Shown: positions 25,261 to 39,411, counted from the stretch's first letter. The stretch is 64,000 nucleotides of DNA from Rhynochetos jubatus (GCA_027574665.1 CM050654.1:12332142-12396141), one strand, 5' to 3'. Made by a program: numbers and translations. Notes: generated from the sequence alone by a model not told the origin.

Positions 25261-26560
25261 TTCTGCACTGACTAGGGATCCACTGCTGGACAAGCTCAGA
25301 AAGCAACTATTGGCTCAGAAAGTCTAGAGTGGGATATGGTGATGGGTTATGGTTTGCTAGTGCAGTTTTGTGGGAAATGTCCATCCCCTGTTTACTATGC
25401 CATTTAAATAGGGCCAGTGCAGACCAGAGCACTAATGAGGCACTTCTGAAATTTTGGACTGATACTCATTATTAAGATGAGAGCAAATAGTCAAGATTTA
25501 CCATTGTAACTCTGGAAAAAACAAGGATTTCTATCAGAAAAACCGAGTACTAACACAACATTACATTGTGGAACAGACCATACCGTTAATCTTCTGATAG
25601 ACAGTGCCGTAGTGTCAGGAAGCAAAGTGACAGGCATGATGTTCTGGCCTTTTGCCTTTGACCAGCGATGGAGGTGTGCTGGGAGGCTGGGGATCAGTCA
25701 TTCCTGTGGTGAAGAGCAGTGCCGGTGGACTGCTGCTCCTCCAGAGCTTGGCCAGATCAGCAAAGGCAAATGGCAGATCTCATTGGATTGGAGGGATATT
25801 CTGTCCTTCGAGTCCTGAAAAACTGGATTCCTTTACTCAAAGCTTTGATCCAAAGTGCCTGGTGGCACTTCCCCAAGTGATTCACCACAGTACGCTCAGG
25901 TTTGGGTACTGCGTGGGGATTGTGAGCAGACCAGGAGAACATGTCTTGTCATGCACATTTTGTGAGCAAAGGGGACTCCAGGAGTCTGCTCACCAGAGCT
26001 GGATTGTTTAGGGAGCCTATTAGGAGAGGGAGGGGAAGCGGCAGCAGAACATACAGCCCTGTGGTAGGGCAGGTCTCCAGATGGGTCGGAAAGTTTTCCC
26101 AGGCAGTGGGTCAGCCTGGAGGAGAAAAGGTGCTGGTCGGTGCGAGACAAGCGTACCACCACCAAATTCCTGAGGTGGTCAGTGTTATCTGAAGCTGCAG
26201 GAATTCAGCAGCCTGTCTGTGGAGCTCAGATGGACTTGCTGTGCTGATGTTCCTGCCACCCAGCAGTGGCTGAGCAGGGGAGCGGGTGCTGGCTCACTGC
26301 TGCCCTGAACTGTGCCTGCAAGCCAGCCACAGCCCCTGACTGGCAGCACCTCTGCACGAAAGCAGAAAACACTGATCTCTCTTAAGTACCTAATGGCCCT
26401 AGCTGATAAAAAGTGCTGCCAGGGTGACAGACAGGGGTGAGGAAAAGGATGATGGTTATGGATGTCTCTTACATGCAGAATGACAGATGTGGCTCACTTT
26501 TCATCGTTATGCCACAAACTGCTGGGTCCAGTCCATGAGCTGACCTCCTCCATGCTCCAA
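25261..26560. other. Unique non-coding sequence
   Basis: GC-richer in 25,600-26,350, with overlapping frames on both strands (25,652-26,011 plus; 25,896-26,165 minus). The overlap itself argues against any one being coding. No family resemblance and no repeats were seen. Confidence 0.55.
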
Positions 26561-26960
26561 GGCTCACAGCACAATTAATGATAAATGAACAGCTATCAAA
26601 TTAATTTCAGGAAAGCAGTAAGAAATCAATAGCAGTACAGTGCAACTCTTAGTTAAACCGTTAACTGTACGTGACTAATCATGCTCAGAAGTTGGGGTGG
26701 TTTTGTTCTGATGACATTTATAAATTGCTAAGTCTTCACTTTCATAGTTTATGATGTCAGATGAATCCCTCGGGAAAGTATTTTCCTTGCGAATGATGTT
26801 TAAACATCTATAATTCTGTGCTGAACGCAATTTAGCAACAATTGTAGTGCTTTAAAGCGTACAGTAAACACCGTTATTTCTGTATCAAGCAACTTGACAT
26901 TTAAGATAATTTGTTAACTGCAGCAAAAATATATAAACAATATAATTTTCTTGTAAACAG
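26561..26960. promoter_or_regulatory. Candidate regulatory block, CpG-retaining and AT-rich
   Basis: Seven CpGs occur between about 26,659 and 26,875 in sequence that is otherwise AT-rich. An inverted repeat, AGTTAA (26,651-26,656) and TTAACT (26,661-26,666), frames a MYB-type TAACGG word on the minus strand and a TAACTG word on the plus strand. Texture and CpG retention suggest a conserved non-coding element. No alignment was available to test this. Confidence 0.3.
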
Positions 26961-29900
26961 TTGCCATGCAAGACACACAGTATAATTGGTAACCTCTGTG
27001 GCAAGCGTGAACAATGCCATTTTAGAGAGACTTGTGAACGTGGGTGTACAAAATCAAAAGAATTCCATTGGGTTGCACCTGCGCCGGGTCTGCTCAGCTG
27101 GGAAAGTAAAACAGGCTGCAGAGAGGCTGCTGCTGGTGACTGTTTTCCCAAGGCTCGTTCATCCTCCTGCTGTCACTCTGCAGCAGGGATGAGCTGCTGG
27201 GACGTGGCAGAAATTGGTGAACCTGTCAGCTCCCTGTGCCTGTCAAGGGGTAGCAGCAGCAGGCACCACAGTGACAGGGACAGAGAGTACAACTATTCGG
27301 GACTTGGCCCCCTGCTTCCTTGGGGAACAAGGGTGAAAAATGGCCATTTCTGAGTATCAAAGTGACTCACTGTGCACTGCCTGTCAGTGTCAGAGCCCTT
27401 CCAGCTTCGTGGCAAGGGGGTGCCCAAGAGCCCGTGAGTGTGGCAGACTTTGGGTCCCTCTGCCCAGGGTATCAGATGAGTTTTCGCAGCATGGATGCCC
27501 CACAGTTATGTTCTCAGCAGTCCAGTCTGGGCTTTGTGTGCATTGGTGCTGTTGGAACAGAAAGAAACCCTTTGGTGACCAAATGTATAAGGATCCTATG
27601 CATCTTGTTGAAGCCGTTTCTATAAGCGAGGTGACAGACCTGCACTGAGGTGTACAGCAGTTCACACTTTGGTCAATAAAGAGAAAATACACAATCACTA
27701 GAAGCAACGTATTCATTCCAAGATTTGCTTCGAGATTCCTGGTGATATGATTCTTCCTTAACAACAGTTTGGAGGATACAGCTAGATTTTTTTAAATAGT
27801 GGATGCTTCTTGCTAGTCAGTTGTAAACTGCACCAGCACAGCACATTCATTAACTCACTGCAATCATTAATATTCTGTAAGATGAGGTTCCTAAGTAAGC
27901 TCCTGAGAGAGGAGAGAGAGGATTTATTTCTAGAGGCACATTGTTCTGAGTGCATCCTTCATCTGGCCACTGAAAAGATTCATTTTCCTCTCCTATTCAC
28001 TTTGCTTTCTTGCAGGACTGTCTTTTGTGAACCATCTCTCTTCACAGGGTCTGGGCCTCCTTTAGGCGATAACTAGGCTGCCACAAGCCTTTCCATTCGC
28101 ATGCCCTCTCCTATTATTATAGCAGCTACCTTTTGTGGATGTTATTGTCCTCTTTACTTCTGTTTCTCTGGAATCAAAATCAAATGTTCTGTTTCTCCCA
28201 ATGCATAGTGGTGGAAACAAGTTTTTCAGAGAAAAGATCGTTATCTGTGGTTCCACTAGTTATCTGCTTTGGTACCACCGTCTTTATTTGGGGTTTATAT
28301 TATGAATCCTGCTTCTATTCAAATTGTGCTTACAGTATATTTAAAGGTGTGCGAAACATTTGCAAACACCTTATCTTTATTTAAAAATAAAATAAAATTT
28401 TATTTCCTTTTCAAACAGAGTCTTTTAGGGGAATACGGTTTTATGCACTCCTTGTGCATAGTAACAGTGTTGCTAGGGGGACAGTATTTCTGCAGAATCT
28501 CCTTCAGCTGTGATTTCATCTGAACATCTGTCAAATCATTCAGTGAGAATAAAGCAGAGCATTAAAAAAATTACCAAAGCCCCACACCCCTTACATCACC
28601 TTAAAGTTTTGCAGATTTTATGGTAAGGAGAACTTTTTTCTCCTCTCAGGCATGGTGCACACCAGCTTTGTATTGAACCAAATGAAATCCGACTACTATT
28701 TTGTCTTCAAAGTATGTGCAAATGATGGTTTTGTCTCCATGATCAAGCTTAATTACCAAGTGGAAAATGCACATTTAGCACGCAGAGCATAATTAAATAG
28801 GTGTGTGTTTATCCAAAAAGGATAAAAGAGGAAGGTGTTCGGGTTCATTTTGTTTCTGTGAAAGCTCAGATTTTGTAGAAATCAGGGAGTGTTCCTTAGG
28901 AGTGGCCAAGTTACGCCATGTGAGGACCTATCTAACCAAACACCACCCCACGGGCTTGGGTGGGTGCACACCTCTAAATGCACAAGTATTTGTGTGCACC
29001 AGCACTTAAGCATGCACTCCATCACCAGCATCAGAAAGAAAGAAATGATTGCACTGAGTAGCTTTACCAACAAAGTTAATCACATTTCAATTTCTCTTTT
29101 AACGCCCTCAGAAACCTCATGCCTACTCCTTTAGACCATGAAGGTCTTGTCTTCAGGCAAACTCTAATTTAACATGAGCACGGGAATCAGATACTGGCCA
29201 AGGCCCTTTTATGCACAGCACAGAAAGGGAAGAAAGGATGAGAAATATGCATCTTCACATGGGTTCTTTGCGGTCATGCGATGCTCCCCTAGCAGCAGCT
29301 TTACCTGTTTAAGCTGAAATACGTGCGTATTATTTTCAACACCATTTCAACTGTACCTCAACAGAGATACAATCTAGTTCAGCGGAGGCTATTTTTAAAA
29401 CACAATCACAACATAGGATTTACTCTGTTATTAATTGGTTTGGTAGAAGATAAGATGCTCTCATAAACACACTGTTGTTCTGTTTTTCCTTAAAAATCCA
29501 TTAGCATCTATGCAGGTCTTTAAATATTTATAAGATTTAAATAATCTTTTAAAGCATCCTCAGAGAAGACATTGACTCTTCTTTCAGTTAAATAGTTCTT
29601 ATTTTTCTGGTAGGGGAATTGTTTAAGCACTCAGCCAACAAATTCCCCAAATTAATCACAATATTTTTATACTCAAATGTCTATTTTATGTAAGCAAAGA
29701 GAAATACAAGAGGCAAACTTGTTATTTTGATGTGTAAACTGACTTACTACTTGTATGATGGGGATATTATGCAGCAATTCTGGAACTGGCTGTAAATTGA
29801 AGACGCTTTTAAATAAACACCTCAGGAAGTTCATGCCCCTTTAAATATTTACATTATAAGAAAGTTTTGCCACAAAATATTTCTCATGTTCACATATCTC

Positions 29901-32900
29901 CTCAAAGCCATCTGAAGTGTTCAGACTATTTGCAAAAGGGATGGTGCGGGAGACACTTTGCAGAATATTTTTGCTTACCAGAGATCCCCTGCGCAGTCAA
30001 AATCCAGGTGGAAGGGTGATATATGTGCGTCTGTCTTGTCTGTCTGTCTCAGATGCTTTTACACGTGCTTCTGCAAAGAACAAGTGAACAGAGGTTCATG
30101 GGCTGCAATTTTCATTCAGTCGGTTCCTGGACAGCTCTGTTTGGTCCGCTCTTCTGCTGAGCAGAGTTTTGGTTTCTTTGCTTGTTTCTGCTACCAGCAG
30201 AGTTGCCACGTTCTCTGTAAAGTTAAATTAAATGCTAGGCTTAGGATGCATCATGAAAAATCAATGTTGCTTAGAGCTATGCCAAAGATAGTCGCTACTG
30301 TCTCCCAAGTTCAACACAGTTTTCCTGTGTGTTCAGCTTGTGCGGGACCCCTCAGCTGAAACTAACACTTCTTGGGCACATTTTGCTGAGAAGCGAATCT
30401 GCCTTTTCCAGTTCAAAGTCCTGTTTCCCCTGCCCACGACATTGCCCCGGCAGCTATCAGGCAGCCATGGTAGCCAGGCAACTACAGAAGTTTCCTCACT
30501 GGTGGGGACATAATTAACAAGAACCAAAACCATCCGTGCATGTGTTTGCACCCTACAAAGATGTTCATAAAGGTGATTCATATTCATGCTCTTAAAACAA
30601 GGCAGGCAGCCTGTAACTGTACCCAACACCAGTGTAAGTGTAGGGCATTTTGCAGCATTAGCCTAACCCTGTAGTGATAGCGATAAACGATGCTCCATTT
30701 TTTTAATCAAGGAACAATATTCTCGTTGACCGATTGAAGTGTTTTTATTGGAAATAGCTTCCAATAATAACCTGTCTTGTTAGTACTGTAAGTTCTGCAG
30801 GCTAAAATCCTTTGTTTCTCATTAAATTAACTAATTACTGTCTCACTGGATCAATGGATTTAGGAGCAACTGACATAATCGTGCTAGGAAAAGAAAGCTG
30901 CCAAATTCCATCGCTTTGCTTAAATCTATTACCCTAGGACCTGTGCGCTGGCAGAAATTTATCACCATGTAATTAATGCTTTTAGTTAGTTGACTGTCCT
31001 ATCAAAGAGAAGTGAGGATATAAGTTTTAAGCTAAACAAACAACAAAAAGGCACTAGAAGAACTGCATATGCAGTTTATGAAATTGAGGGATTTTTTTAA
31101 ACATGAAAAAAATTTTTTTTAAAAAACCACATGAAATTCTGTGCATGGTTGCAAGGCTGACGCTGCTCAGCATCCTTAGAAGCAGCATGCAGCTGGCCGC
31201 AAGCAGCAAAGGCTCAGGGCCAGTGCCCAGGAGCTGCCAGGTGTGTTGGTGTGCCCAGGCAGGCACCGCCGGCTCCCCCACCCCAGGTAGCAGGGTGGTG
31301 TGCACTTGGAACTTGCCTCCAGAATGCCTCTGCTTTGCCCACCCAGGCAATCAACGTTTGGCTGAGGATCCCCTGCGTCCTGATAGGGTCTACTCAACCC
31401 TTGGAACCTTGAGCCCCACTCTTAGTGTCTGTGACTCCATTAAAACCTCACTTACCTGCTTTTTCGCCTAGTCCTGCATTGGAATATTAGAGTCCTGTCC
31501 TATGTGAGAAATATAAAAACAGGATTTCACAGGCTTAGAGAGTTAATTAATCTCTAAAACAGTTGATCCATAAGGTAGGAGGACTAAATTTTAGAAGGTT
31601 AATGGTGCAAACAAGCAAAGCCGTTTCTCAGCTGCAAGCACTGTATTATATCCTACTCCCAGCTTAGCTATCCGAGTGGTTTTATTATGTTTGCTCAGCT
31701 TTAATTTATACATGTTTTAACGTACTGTTAGTTATTTTTAATTTTAAACTAAGAAACCCTGGCAAATCTCTTTCAACATAATTAGAATTTTTCCTTTAGT
31801 TTGCTATTTAGTCATTATTTTCTTATTTCCGCTTTATTTTCTGGGGGATAAATCCTCTTATTCATTAGTTTCAATGAAGCTTGAATAAAGGTCATTTAAA
31901 TTGATTCACCTTTCTTATCTCCCTTGTGTTTATTCTATAATCCTACCTTCCATTGTGTAGAGGAGAATAGCTTTCTTTTCTCTGCTTATTTCTGCTAGAA
32001 GAAAAATGGTAACCTTTTATTAAATAAATCTGGGAAAGCCATGCTCCAAATCCATATTATCATTAGCTTGGGGAAACAATTTATTTCACAAACTTAAAAA
32101 AAAGAAAACATACAGCACTTTTTGTGATTTGCTGTTACGTGGCCTGAACTTACTGCCTCAAGCCCTTTCAATGAATGAAGGGAGAATGAAGGGAATATTT
32201 TGGTATAATTTGCAAAAGCAAATGCACACATAGAAACACAGGCAGCCAAATATAAGAGCAGTTTTCAATTGCTAAGCCCTGCAGAGGTACAGAGCACCAG
32301 CACCCTCGGTGATGCTGGGTGCTGGGGCATGCAGCCGTGCAGTCTTTTCCTGCTCTTCCCAGGGAATATTTCTGTTCCTGATTCCTAACCTGGAATACAT
32401 ACCATCTACACCTTCATGCACTTTTTAGCCTTCTTAAATACAATTCTAGACTTCTGAACAGGACCAACCAGTACACAGCAAGTTTATACAAACTCCAAAA
32501 GATTTGATATAAAAATAATCATGAGCAACTACTCACTTTGCCTTGAAAAATTACCTGAGTGCATACTTCTATTTTCTCTTTGTAGTCAGTTGACAACAGG
32601 GTCTATAGGTTCCTGCACCACTTTCTGGTTCTGTTTCAGAGAAAAAGTTTTTAATTCTTTTTTGTGATGTAGAACAGGTTTTTTATGAAGAAAAAATGGT
32701 ATTTTCTAATACTGAAATGTTTAAGGAAGCAAGAGGAGGAAATGGAGGATCGAGCCATATGATTAGGAAAATAAAAACAACCCAAGCCAATCTGTTAACA
32801 ATATGTTCACACACATAAGGGTGCATGTTCCTCATTTTAAACAAACGAACTAGTATTGCTTTTTATTTTGTTGCCAAGGTTACTGAATTTTTAATAGTCT

Positions 32901-33300
32901 CTAGAGAGTGGTGGTTTTAACTCATTGAATGGCATCATTGTTTAATATTAAGATGATTCTGATAAAAGCTCTCTCAGCTGTGGAAAAATCACTTCTTCCT
33001 TAAAAAAACCCCTGAAACTGAGTTGCCATTTCAGAACCACTGGAAAGCAAAGGCCATTTTCTGGCTGCAGGAGTGCTGCACATAGCAGCAATGAGCAGTT
33101 GTGTACAATCACCCGATGTATGACGTGGGGCCAGCTGGACCCGAAGGAGGTCCCCTGGCCCAGCAGCAGTGCTGGGGGGGTGTGCAGGGATGGCTCCGAG
33201 TTTGTCAGCCCGAAGTTTGCTAGGGGTGAGTGTGGAATTTGCTGCATGGAGACGGCTCCGTGGTGTGAGACCTCTAGATGCACTTCAGCTGTCCCTGCAG
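26961..33300. other. Unique non-coding sequence, several conserved-looking AT-rich stretches
   Basis: No gene recognised. GC-richer patches at 27,060-27,560 and 31,150-31,440 carry overlapping frames on both strands. AT-rich, non-repetitive stretches at 29,280-29,900, 30,690-31,000 and 31,620-32,050 have many homeodomain-type ATTA words and look like conserved non-coding sequence, which is only an impression. Homopolymers here are short. Confidence 0.5.
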
Positions 33301-33442
33301 TGAGCTGGCCAGTGCCAGGGTCAGGCAAGGAGGCCAAGAGGGTTGTGTCAGACATTCATTGGACACACACTCAAGAGCAGGAAAGGTGATGTTCAGAGGA
33401 GAATAAACAAATTTCCAGGTCAGTATCATGGGCAGAATACAG
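33301..33442 (+). other. Non-coding exon-like interval with strong splice signals
   Basis: The acceptor is CTTCAGCTGTCCCTGCAG (ending 33,300) and the donor is CAG followed by GTAAGT, the consensus form. All three frames contain a stop within the 142 bases, so if it is spliced it would be an untranslated or lncRNA exon. Its splice signals are the best pair I found in the window. It remains unsupported without transcript data. Confidence 0.22.
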
Positions 33443-36400
33443 GTAAGTGCAGGGAAGGTACAGAAGCCATCTCCAGGATCACCAGTGGTGGTAAGGATGC
33501 CATGAAATCTTACCTTGTAACCACTGAAATGGAAAGGTGGGGGGCCCTGCAGAAAATGCACCAGCCTCTCGTGTTAGCAGTGTGTGTTCCTCCTGTCGAG
33601 GCACAAATAAGACCGGGCGGAAATGGCCTTCCTACACCTTGCCACAGGCTGCAATCAAGGTCACACCTGAAAAAACCACAAGAGAAGAGAGAAAATCAGC
33701 AGACAAAGACGAGAGAGAGGGATAGACTCACTGGGGGATAAGGATGCTTCCCTTTCTCTTGCCATGTTATCTTTTGCTACTCCTACACGCATAAGTACTT
33801 GGATCTAATAAGTCCAACTAATGGTCTAGCAAAACACAGCTTATAAGAAAGTAATATCCAGTTTGTGGTATAGAAATATGTTGGCTAATATATTATATTT
33901 ACTGCCACCCACTCATCCAAACACACACATGCACAGTTTTCTACACTGAAATGTGTTGACATTGATAGAGGCAGTAATTTGCATTAAATGCTTCATTTGG
34001 GAAATATTAACAAATATTTCAGGGTTTTCAGGTATACAAGAAGTGTAATTTACAGGAGGGATGCCCTAACATTGTGTTTGTGTGTGCTCTCAGTTAGGAT
34101 CAGTGGACAGGTTTGAGATAACTCTGGAACATGCAGAGCTCCTTCAAATGTGGTCAAACTGAGGGAGACTCCAGGAGCTTCCCCTAAATTCTTAGCTCTG
34201 CAACTAATTGTTACCCAATGCTTCCTTGGTGATTAATCTGTTTTACACCAAAAGGTTTTTGGTGTCATCAAGTCTGTCGTCAAGATCTCGAGTCATCTTA
34301 AACCCCAGCTGTAGCAGAACAAACCTGATCCTTGCACTCTTTTTCAGCCTGTTCTTCACTGAAATTCATCAACAAGGCTATTTGAGTCCATGACGTTCAG
34401 CCCATCAGCCTCGGTCACCCTGTGCAGCACTCCTCTCTCATCTGAAAAATACATTATGCAGAATCCTGCCAGAGTGCTCTCAAGGCAAAATGGTATTTTA
34501 AAATCTGTAGGAAGACAGACTCAAGTAAGTTAGAAATCTCTTTCCCCCCTGGTAGCCCAATAACGTAAGTGAAAACTTTTTTGGTTTCATTAGGTTTCAG
34601 AAAATTGCTTTCTTCTAACTACCTCGGTGTTCAGTTCTGCAATGCTCTTCTGTGAGTTTGGCTGTTAAGCACTGAGTGCCACTGCTCGAAACTGGAGCCA
34701 CACTACTGGGTGCTGCTATAATGACCTTCCTCATGAATATGTATTGCTGGATAAGTAAAGCAGAATAAAAAATTAGAAACTTTTAACACTCAAAACTCCC
34801 TAGAGCTTCAGCCCTGGAGATTGGAAAGGTATTCTGCTTCCTCAGGAGCAAAGCACTGAGCGAGCTCAGGGATCTTTGTGGTCCGTGGCTGTGGTGTCTT
34901 GGCCTCTAACAGAAAAAAATAGAAGACCCATTTATTGCTCTGCTAAATATTTTCCATTTGAAAAACAGTAATGTAAAATGCAATAAGAGTTTTGTACAAA
35001 ATTAAAAAATTAACCATCAAGGAGTGGTGGACTAATTAGCAAGAAAAATCTGGTTCTAAAATGCACCTGGGTATTAAGGAGTTGAATTCATTTCAAAATT
35101 AGATCAAATTTAATTCTGCACAGAATGGATAGTATTTGATATAATCATAATGAACATTACCATGTACTGTGCAGTGAGGAAACTCAGCTGAGCTTGCCAA
35201 AATTTATTCCTGAAATCACTGCCAACACAAAAAAATAGCTTCCTCCACAGGCACAATATTGAGGAGTTTAACAAACACTTCAGGATGATGTTAGAATTAT
35301 GTTTCAAAAGCACCTACTTAAGTTTTGGAAACTGCGCCATGCTACTCGTTTCCTAGACGCGAGTCCTTTCCAGGATCTCTGATGTTATGACTTTGTGTGG
35401 TCATTCAGTGACCATCTGTTGCTCATCTCCTTTGCCTCCACATGTCCTCTCCTCTGATCATCATTGATTTATCTTTTTTTCCAAAAGGAGAACCATAAAC
35501 TAAATGCAGCAATTATTACATTCACGTCAGGGAAAAATAAAGCCCTTTGTTGCTGTAAATTGTTTATGTGTTTCTAAAGTGTTGGTTAGAAGCAGCCAAC
35601 AAAAGGAGGAATCATTTTATATGAGCCCTTTCACACTGGGATCATTAAGCTCACGTCCGGAGTTTCATTACCAGCCTTTATTTCCAGAGATGTAAAAGTC
35701 ATCCGCAAAAATTTCCATGCTAAGTTTTAGTGACAGAGAGAAGTGTTGCCTTTGCTACCTCAAGTTCCTCGACCTTTTTGTGCTCCATTGGACTGTTTTG
35801 TGATTCTCAGAAAACCTGCAAATTTCCCTTAAAAACACACTGCCAGTGAGTCAGCTGCTCTTCTGCTCTTACCTCCCTTTCGAGGCGGACACACTCCACA
35901 CGCACAGCTCACGTACCAGGGCTGTTCTTGAGTTCCCAGTCCCATCCCAGGGCTCCCTGGTGCCAGCCTGGGGAGCACACCCAAACCCCTGCCCTGGGCT
36001 CTGCGGACAGCCCTGCCCTGCATGGCAACACCTGCGGCAGGTTGATCAGTAAACTCCCTGGTTTTGATGCTAGTTCTTTCCTATGTTCCCACCAAACGCA
36101 GACTTCATAACAACACAATATTAAAAATGGAATCCCAGTTTTTTCATCTACTGTTTCGACTAAAAACGATCTTCAAATACCTTGTAAAACTGTCCTGAGT
36201 GTGAGCTTTACTTTTTACATTCTCCTGTAAATTTCAAGTAACGTTACAGTTCATTAACGGCATAGCTACCTCTAGAATAAATTACATAAAGCCTGGCATT
36301 ATTATTTCATCTGTAATCAATAATTCCCTTCATCAAGCTGGTTCTAAATCTGGGAAGAAATTTACCTTATGCAGCTGTCTTCACCTAAAAGCGACCATAC

Positions 36401-36956
36401 TAAACCCTACCCTGAAGGAAGCAAAAAGGCCAAAAGGATTTCATCCTGATCGTTACCTGTTTTCCCTTTTGAAAGAGTTTTTCTCCCTGTTTCTGCAGCA
36501 ACCAAGGAGCAGCACTAGATCCAAGGTCCTTTCACAGTACCCAGCGTGTCCATTGCTTGAGTTCCTCTCCCACAACGAATACTCTAGGTGCAGTGCGTCT
36601 TCTACTTGAGGTAATACGGAATTGAGATCTGTCTCCATGGGAATTTAGACAATGATCTTTTGTTCTCTGATTAGCAAGAGGTACGTATGTTTTCCGGGAT
36701 TTTCTTCCCTTCACCAGTGGCTTAAAACCCAAGAGATAGTTAACTTTGTCCCACGAGCGGTGGCACTGAGAAACAGTGACCTCAGCTCATTTCTGTCACT
36801 TTTCCCTCATTTGCTCAAGGCGGGACTTTGCTCAGGTCATGTGCAATTATCTTTGTGTGAAATGAGCCAGCAGTTGCAGGACTTCCTTAATTCTTCACCT
36901 AAGGTTTGAACTCTTGAGTTGCTGTTAGGCTGCTCGGGTGGTGACTTCTCAGAGGA
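33443..36956. other. Unique non-coding sequence
   Basis: No gene or repeat is recognised. A short hairpin, ACACCAAAA (34,245-34,253) and TTTTGGTGT (34,257-34,265), is present. A GC-richer patch at 35,870-36,050 has short frames in several registers. The rest is ordinary AT-rich sequence. Confidence 0.55.
34245..34265. repeat. Short inverted repeat (9-base arms)
   Basis: ACACCAAAA is followed by a three-base spacer and its exact reverse complement TTTTGGTGT. It could form a small hairpin. No T-run follows it and there is no gene beside it, so no terminator role is claimed. Confidence 0.7.
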
Positions 36957-36984
36957 GGGCTTGAGGGCTTGGGGTTTTGGGGGG
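36957..36984 (+). other. G-quadruplex motif (plus strand)
   Basis: Four G-tracts (3, 3, 4 and 6 bases) are separated by CTTGA, CTT and TTTT loops, and T-rich sequence with further GG pairs follows. This meets the usual G3+N1-7 rule. Confidence 0.7.
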
Positions 36985-37779
36985 TTTTTTGGTGTTTTGG
37001 TTTTTTTTTTTTAAGAAGTGTTTGCACAGGTTTACAATTGTGGTGTGGTAATGGAAGTCTTTATTGACTTCATATTGGTAGCACTTTGAAATGTTTTGCT
37101 TGAAACATGCTTTCAAAGTGTTTTCTTTGCATTTATCTCTGCCAGTTTTACAGTGTTCTCTGAAAGACTTCTGGGAATTATAGCTTTTTTCCCAAGTAAA
37201 GGTTAGCACTAAGAATGCTATTTACTTTCCAAAATCAGAATGTGTCCAATTCCTAATTACAGCACTTGGTCTAGCACCTGGTCACGAGTACAAAGGAAAA
37301 ACAACCTTGTGTGAGGCTACACTTGTACCTACGCTGACAAAAAACCCATTTTGAGAGAGAAGTTGTTCACGCAATACCATCTTGCCCAAACAGTTCTGGC
37401 TGGGGAAAGTGATGGGGAATGATTTTATGTGTCAAACTAATCTGGGGTGCTGCTTTGCACATGAAAAATCTCCTTAACTTCTAATCTACATGGGTTTCAG
37501 AGCACACATACATTTAGTTAATCGTTTTCTATTAAGATTCATTTCTTGGGAAGTACAAAGCACAGACACAAAGTCTGAGTAAGAATCCGTAATTTGGAAA
37601 CAGATTCTCTGATTGAAAAACAGCAAAATATGTTGAGGCTTCCAGTTACCACAGAAAAACAATTAATTGCGTGGTTAGTAGTTTGAAACCAGAGTTCTTT
37701 CAAGGATTGTTAGAGTCTGTGATACTAAGAAATTATTTATAAATGTAAACATTGTATGTCTCAACTATCTAGATATGAC

Positions 37780-37797
37780 AAATATAAATTTATATTT
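37780..37797. repeat. Perfect 18-base AT palindrome
   Basis: AAATATAAATTTATATTT reads the same on both strands. It lies in AT-rich DNA, where such palindromes arise easily. It could extrude as a cruciform but has no visible partner feature. Confidence 0.7.
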
Positions 37798-39411
37798 AAT
37801 TAAGCCAGCAATACTCAAGAAGATTCATACAGACACGCTGAGATTGAGACCAAAGCTAAGAGTATAAACTTCTGTATGACTGCTTTTTTACCTCAAAATT
37901 TTATTAAGAATTGTTGTCGTTGAATTTATTTCAGCATTAAAATAATTTGGTTTTGGCCTTCAAGAATTATGGCGTATCCATCCTTGCAGAATGCACATTG
38001 TTCTAAGCACAACAGCTAGCAAGGTTTTTCAGATTATGTTGCTCTTGTACCTTATTTCCTTAATGTAAGGTCTTCCAGATCTGCATATTTTGCTACTGCT
38101 TTCTTCAGTAACCCTATCATCATTTTTCCTTTATTTAAATGCCTTTTTAATGCCACCCCTTGCAGTGAAAACAAGTTCTAACTTATAGCTTACACAAATT
38201 AAGCATACTCAGGTTTGCAATTTGATGTTTATATTTGAAGTACGTTCAGTGTACTTGATGCCAATGAGTAGTTTGGGGAAATAAAAATTAATTTAATGAT
38301 AGATAATACACTTCACTAGCTTTTCTACATGCAATATATTGTATAGTTTCAGGGCCTGATTCTGATCTCATTTGCACTAATTTAATGTTGGTTAAGCTCA
38401 ACTGGCAGGACTGAAATTATTTTTCATTTATTAGAGAGTACGTGACACCAGAAGTTCATTTTTATATATCATGTCTTTACATTTCCTAATACAGGGTAAT
38501 GATGCTAAACACCTGATCAAAAAATGATTGCTCGTTCTGATGACTTCCATTATACTAAAATATCACCTGGGGAAAAAAAAGCCATTGTTTCCTTTTAATA
38601 AGCAAGTGTAGAAACCAAATGTCTGTTAAAGTGTGCCTTTTATCTTTGTTACATAAACAGCCACATGACATTATGAAAATCAAGCTTCTATCTACCAGGA
38701 TGTATAGAGCTTACCAGGAATAATTGCAAAGTGCTTGCTGTGACCAGCCCTTTCTCCTCTCCAAAGACACTTTCTTAAGATTTCATTCTTTTTCATGCAA
38801 CGAGACAGAATGAAAACGGAGAACGTCAATCCATACACCTCCTTAGACTAGATAATAATTCCCATACTCAAATTTTTTAAAACAACACTACCACCACCAA
38901 AAAGGAAGCAGATGTTAAAGTTAAAACAGACTCTATTGTACCAATTCTCTAACGTGTGCTCTGGGAACCACCTATGCATCTTTAAAACTTGATCCTGCTG
39001 TTATTCTGTAAGAATAGAGGTTCAATACAAATAATTCAGTTTATGTGCAGTATATACCCATAGTAATACCTTTCTTGACCTTTGTGATTTTTGTGCTCTA
39101 CAGAAAATAATGTATTTTTTAAGTGGCAAACAACAGAATTTTGTAGGAAATAAGGGAATCTAGAATAATGAAGTAATAATAGCAGATTTGGCACGTTACT
39201 CAGTGGTTCAATATGGGCATGGCTTACCTCATTGTGCAGTTATATATAGCTTCATTATGAGCAAAAATTACAATTTACTGTAGAATTATTTTCTGGAAGG
39301 TCTGTTTTATGCATCATCTACTTTCCTGGTGCCTTATGACCATGTTTAACCTGTATAAAATTAATTATATTTATAGGTGATATCTAAATGAGCTGAACTC
39401 ATGGGTGGTTG

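Noticed and set aside
32948-33355. 135-codon minus-strand open frame as a gene
   Set aside because: Overlaps plus-strand frames and a better plus-strand splice-like interval; composition is ordinary and there is no family match.
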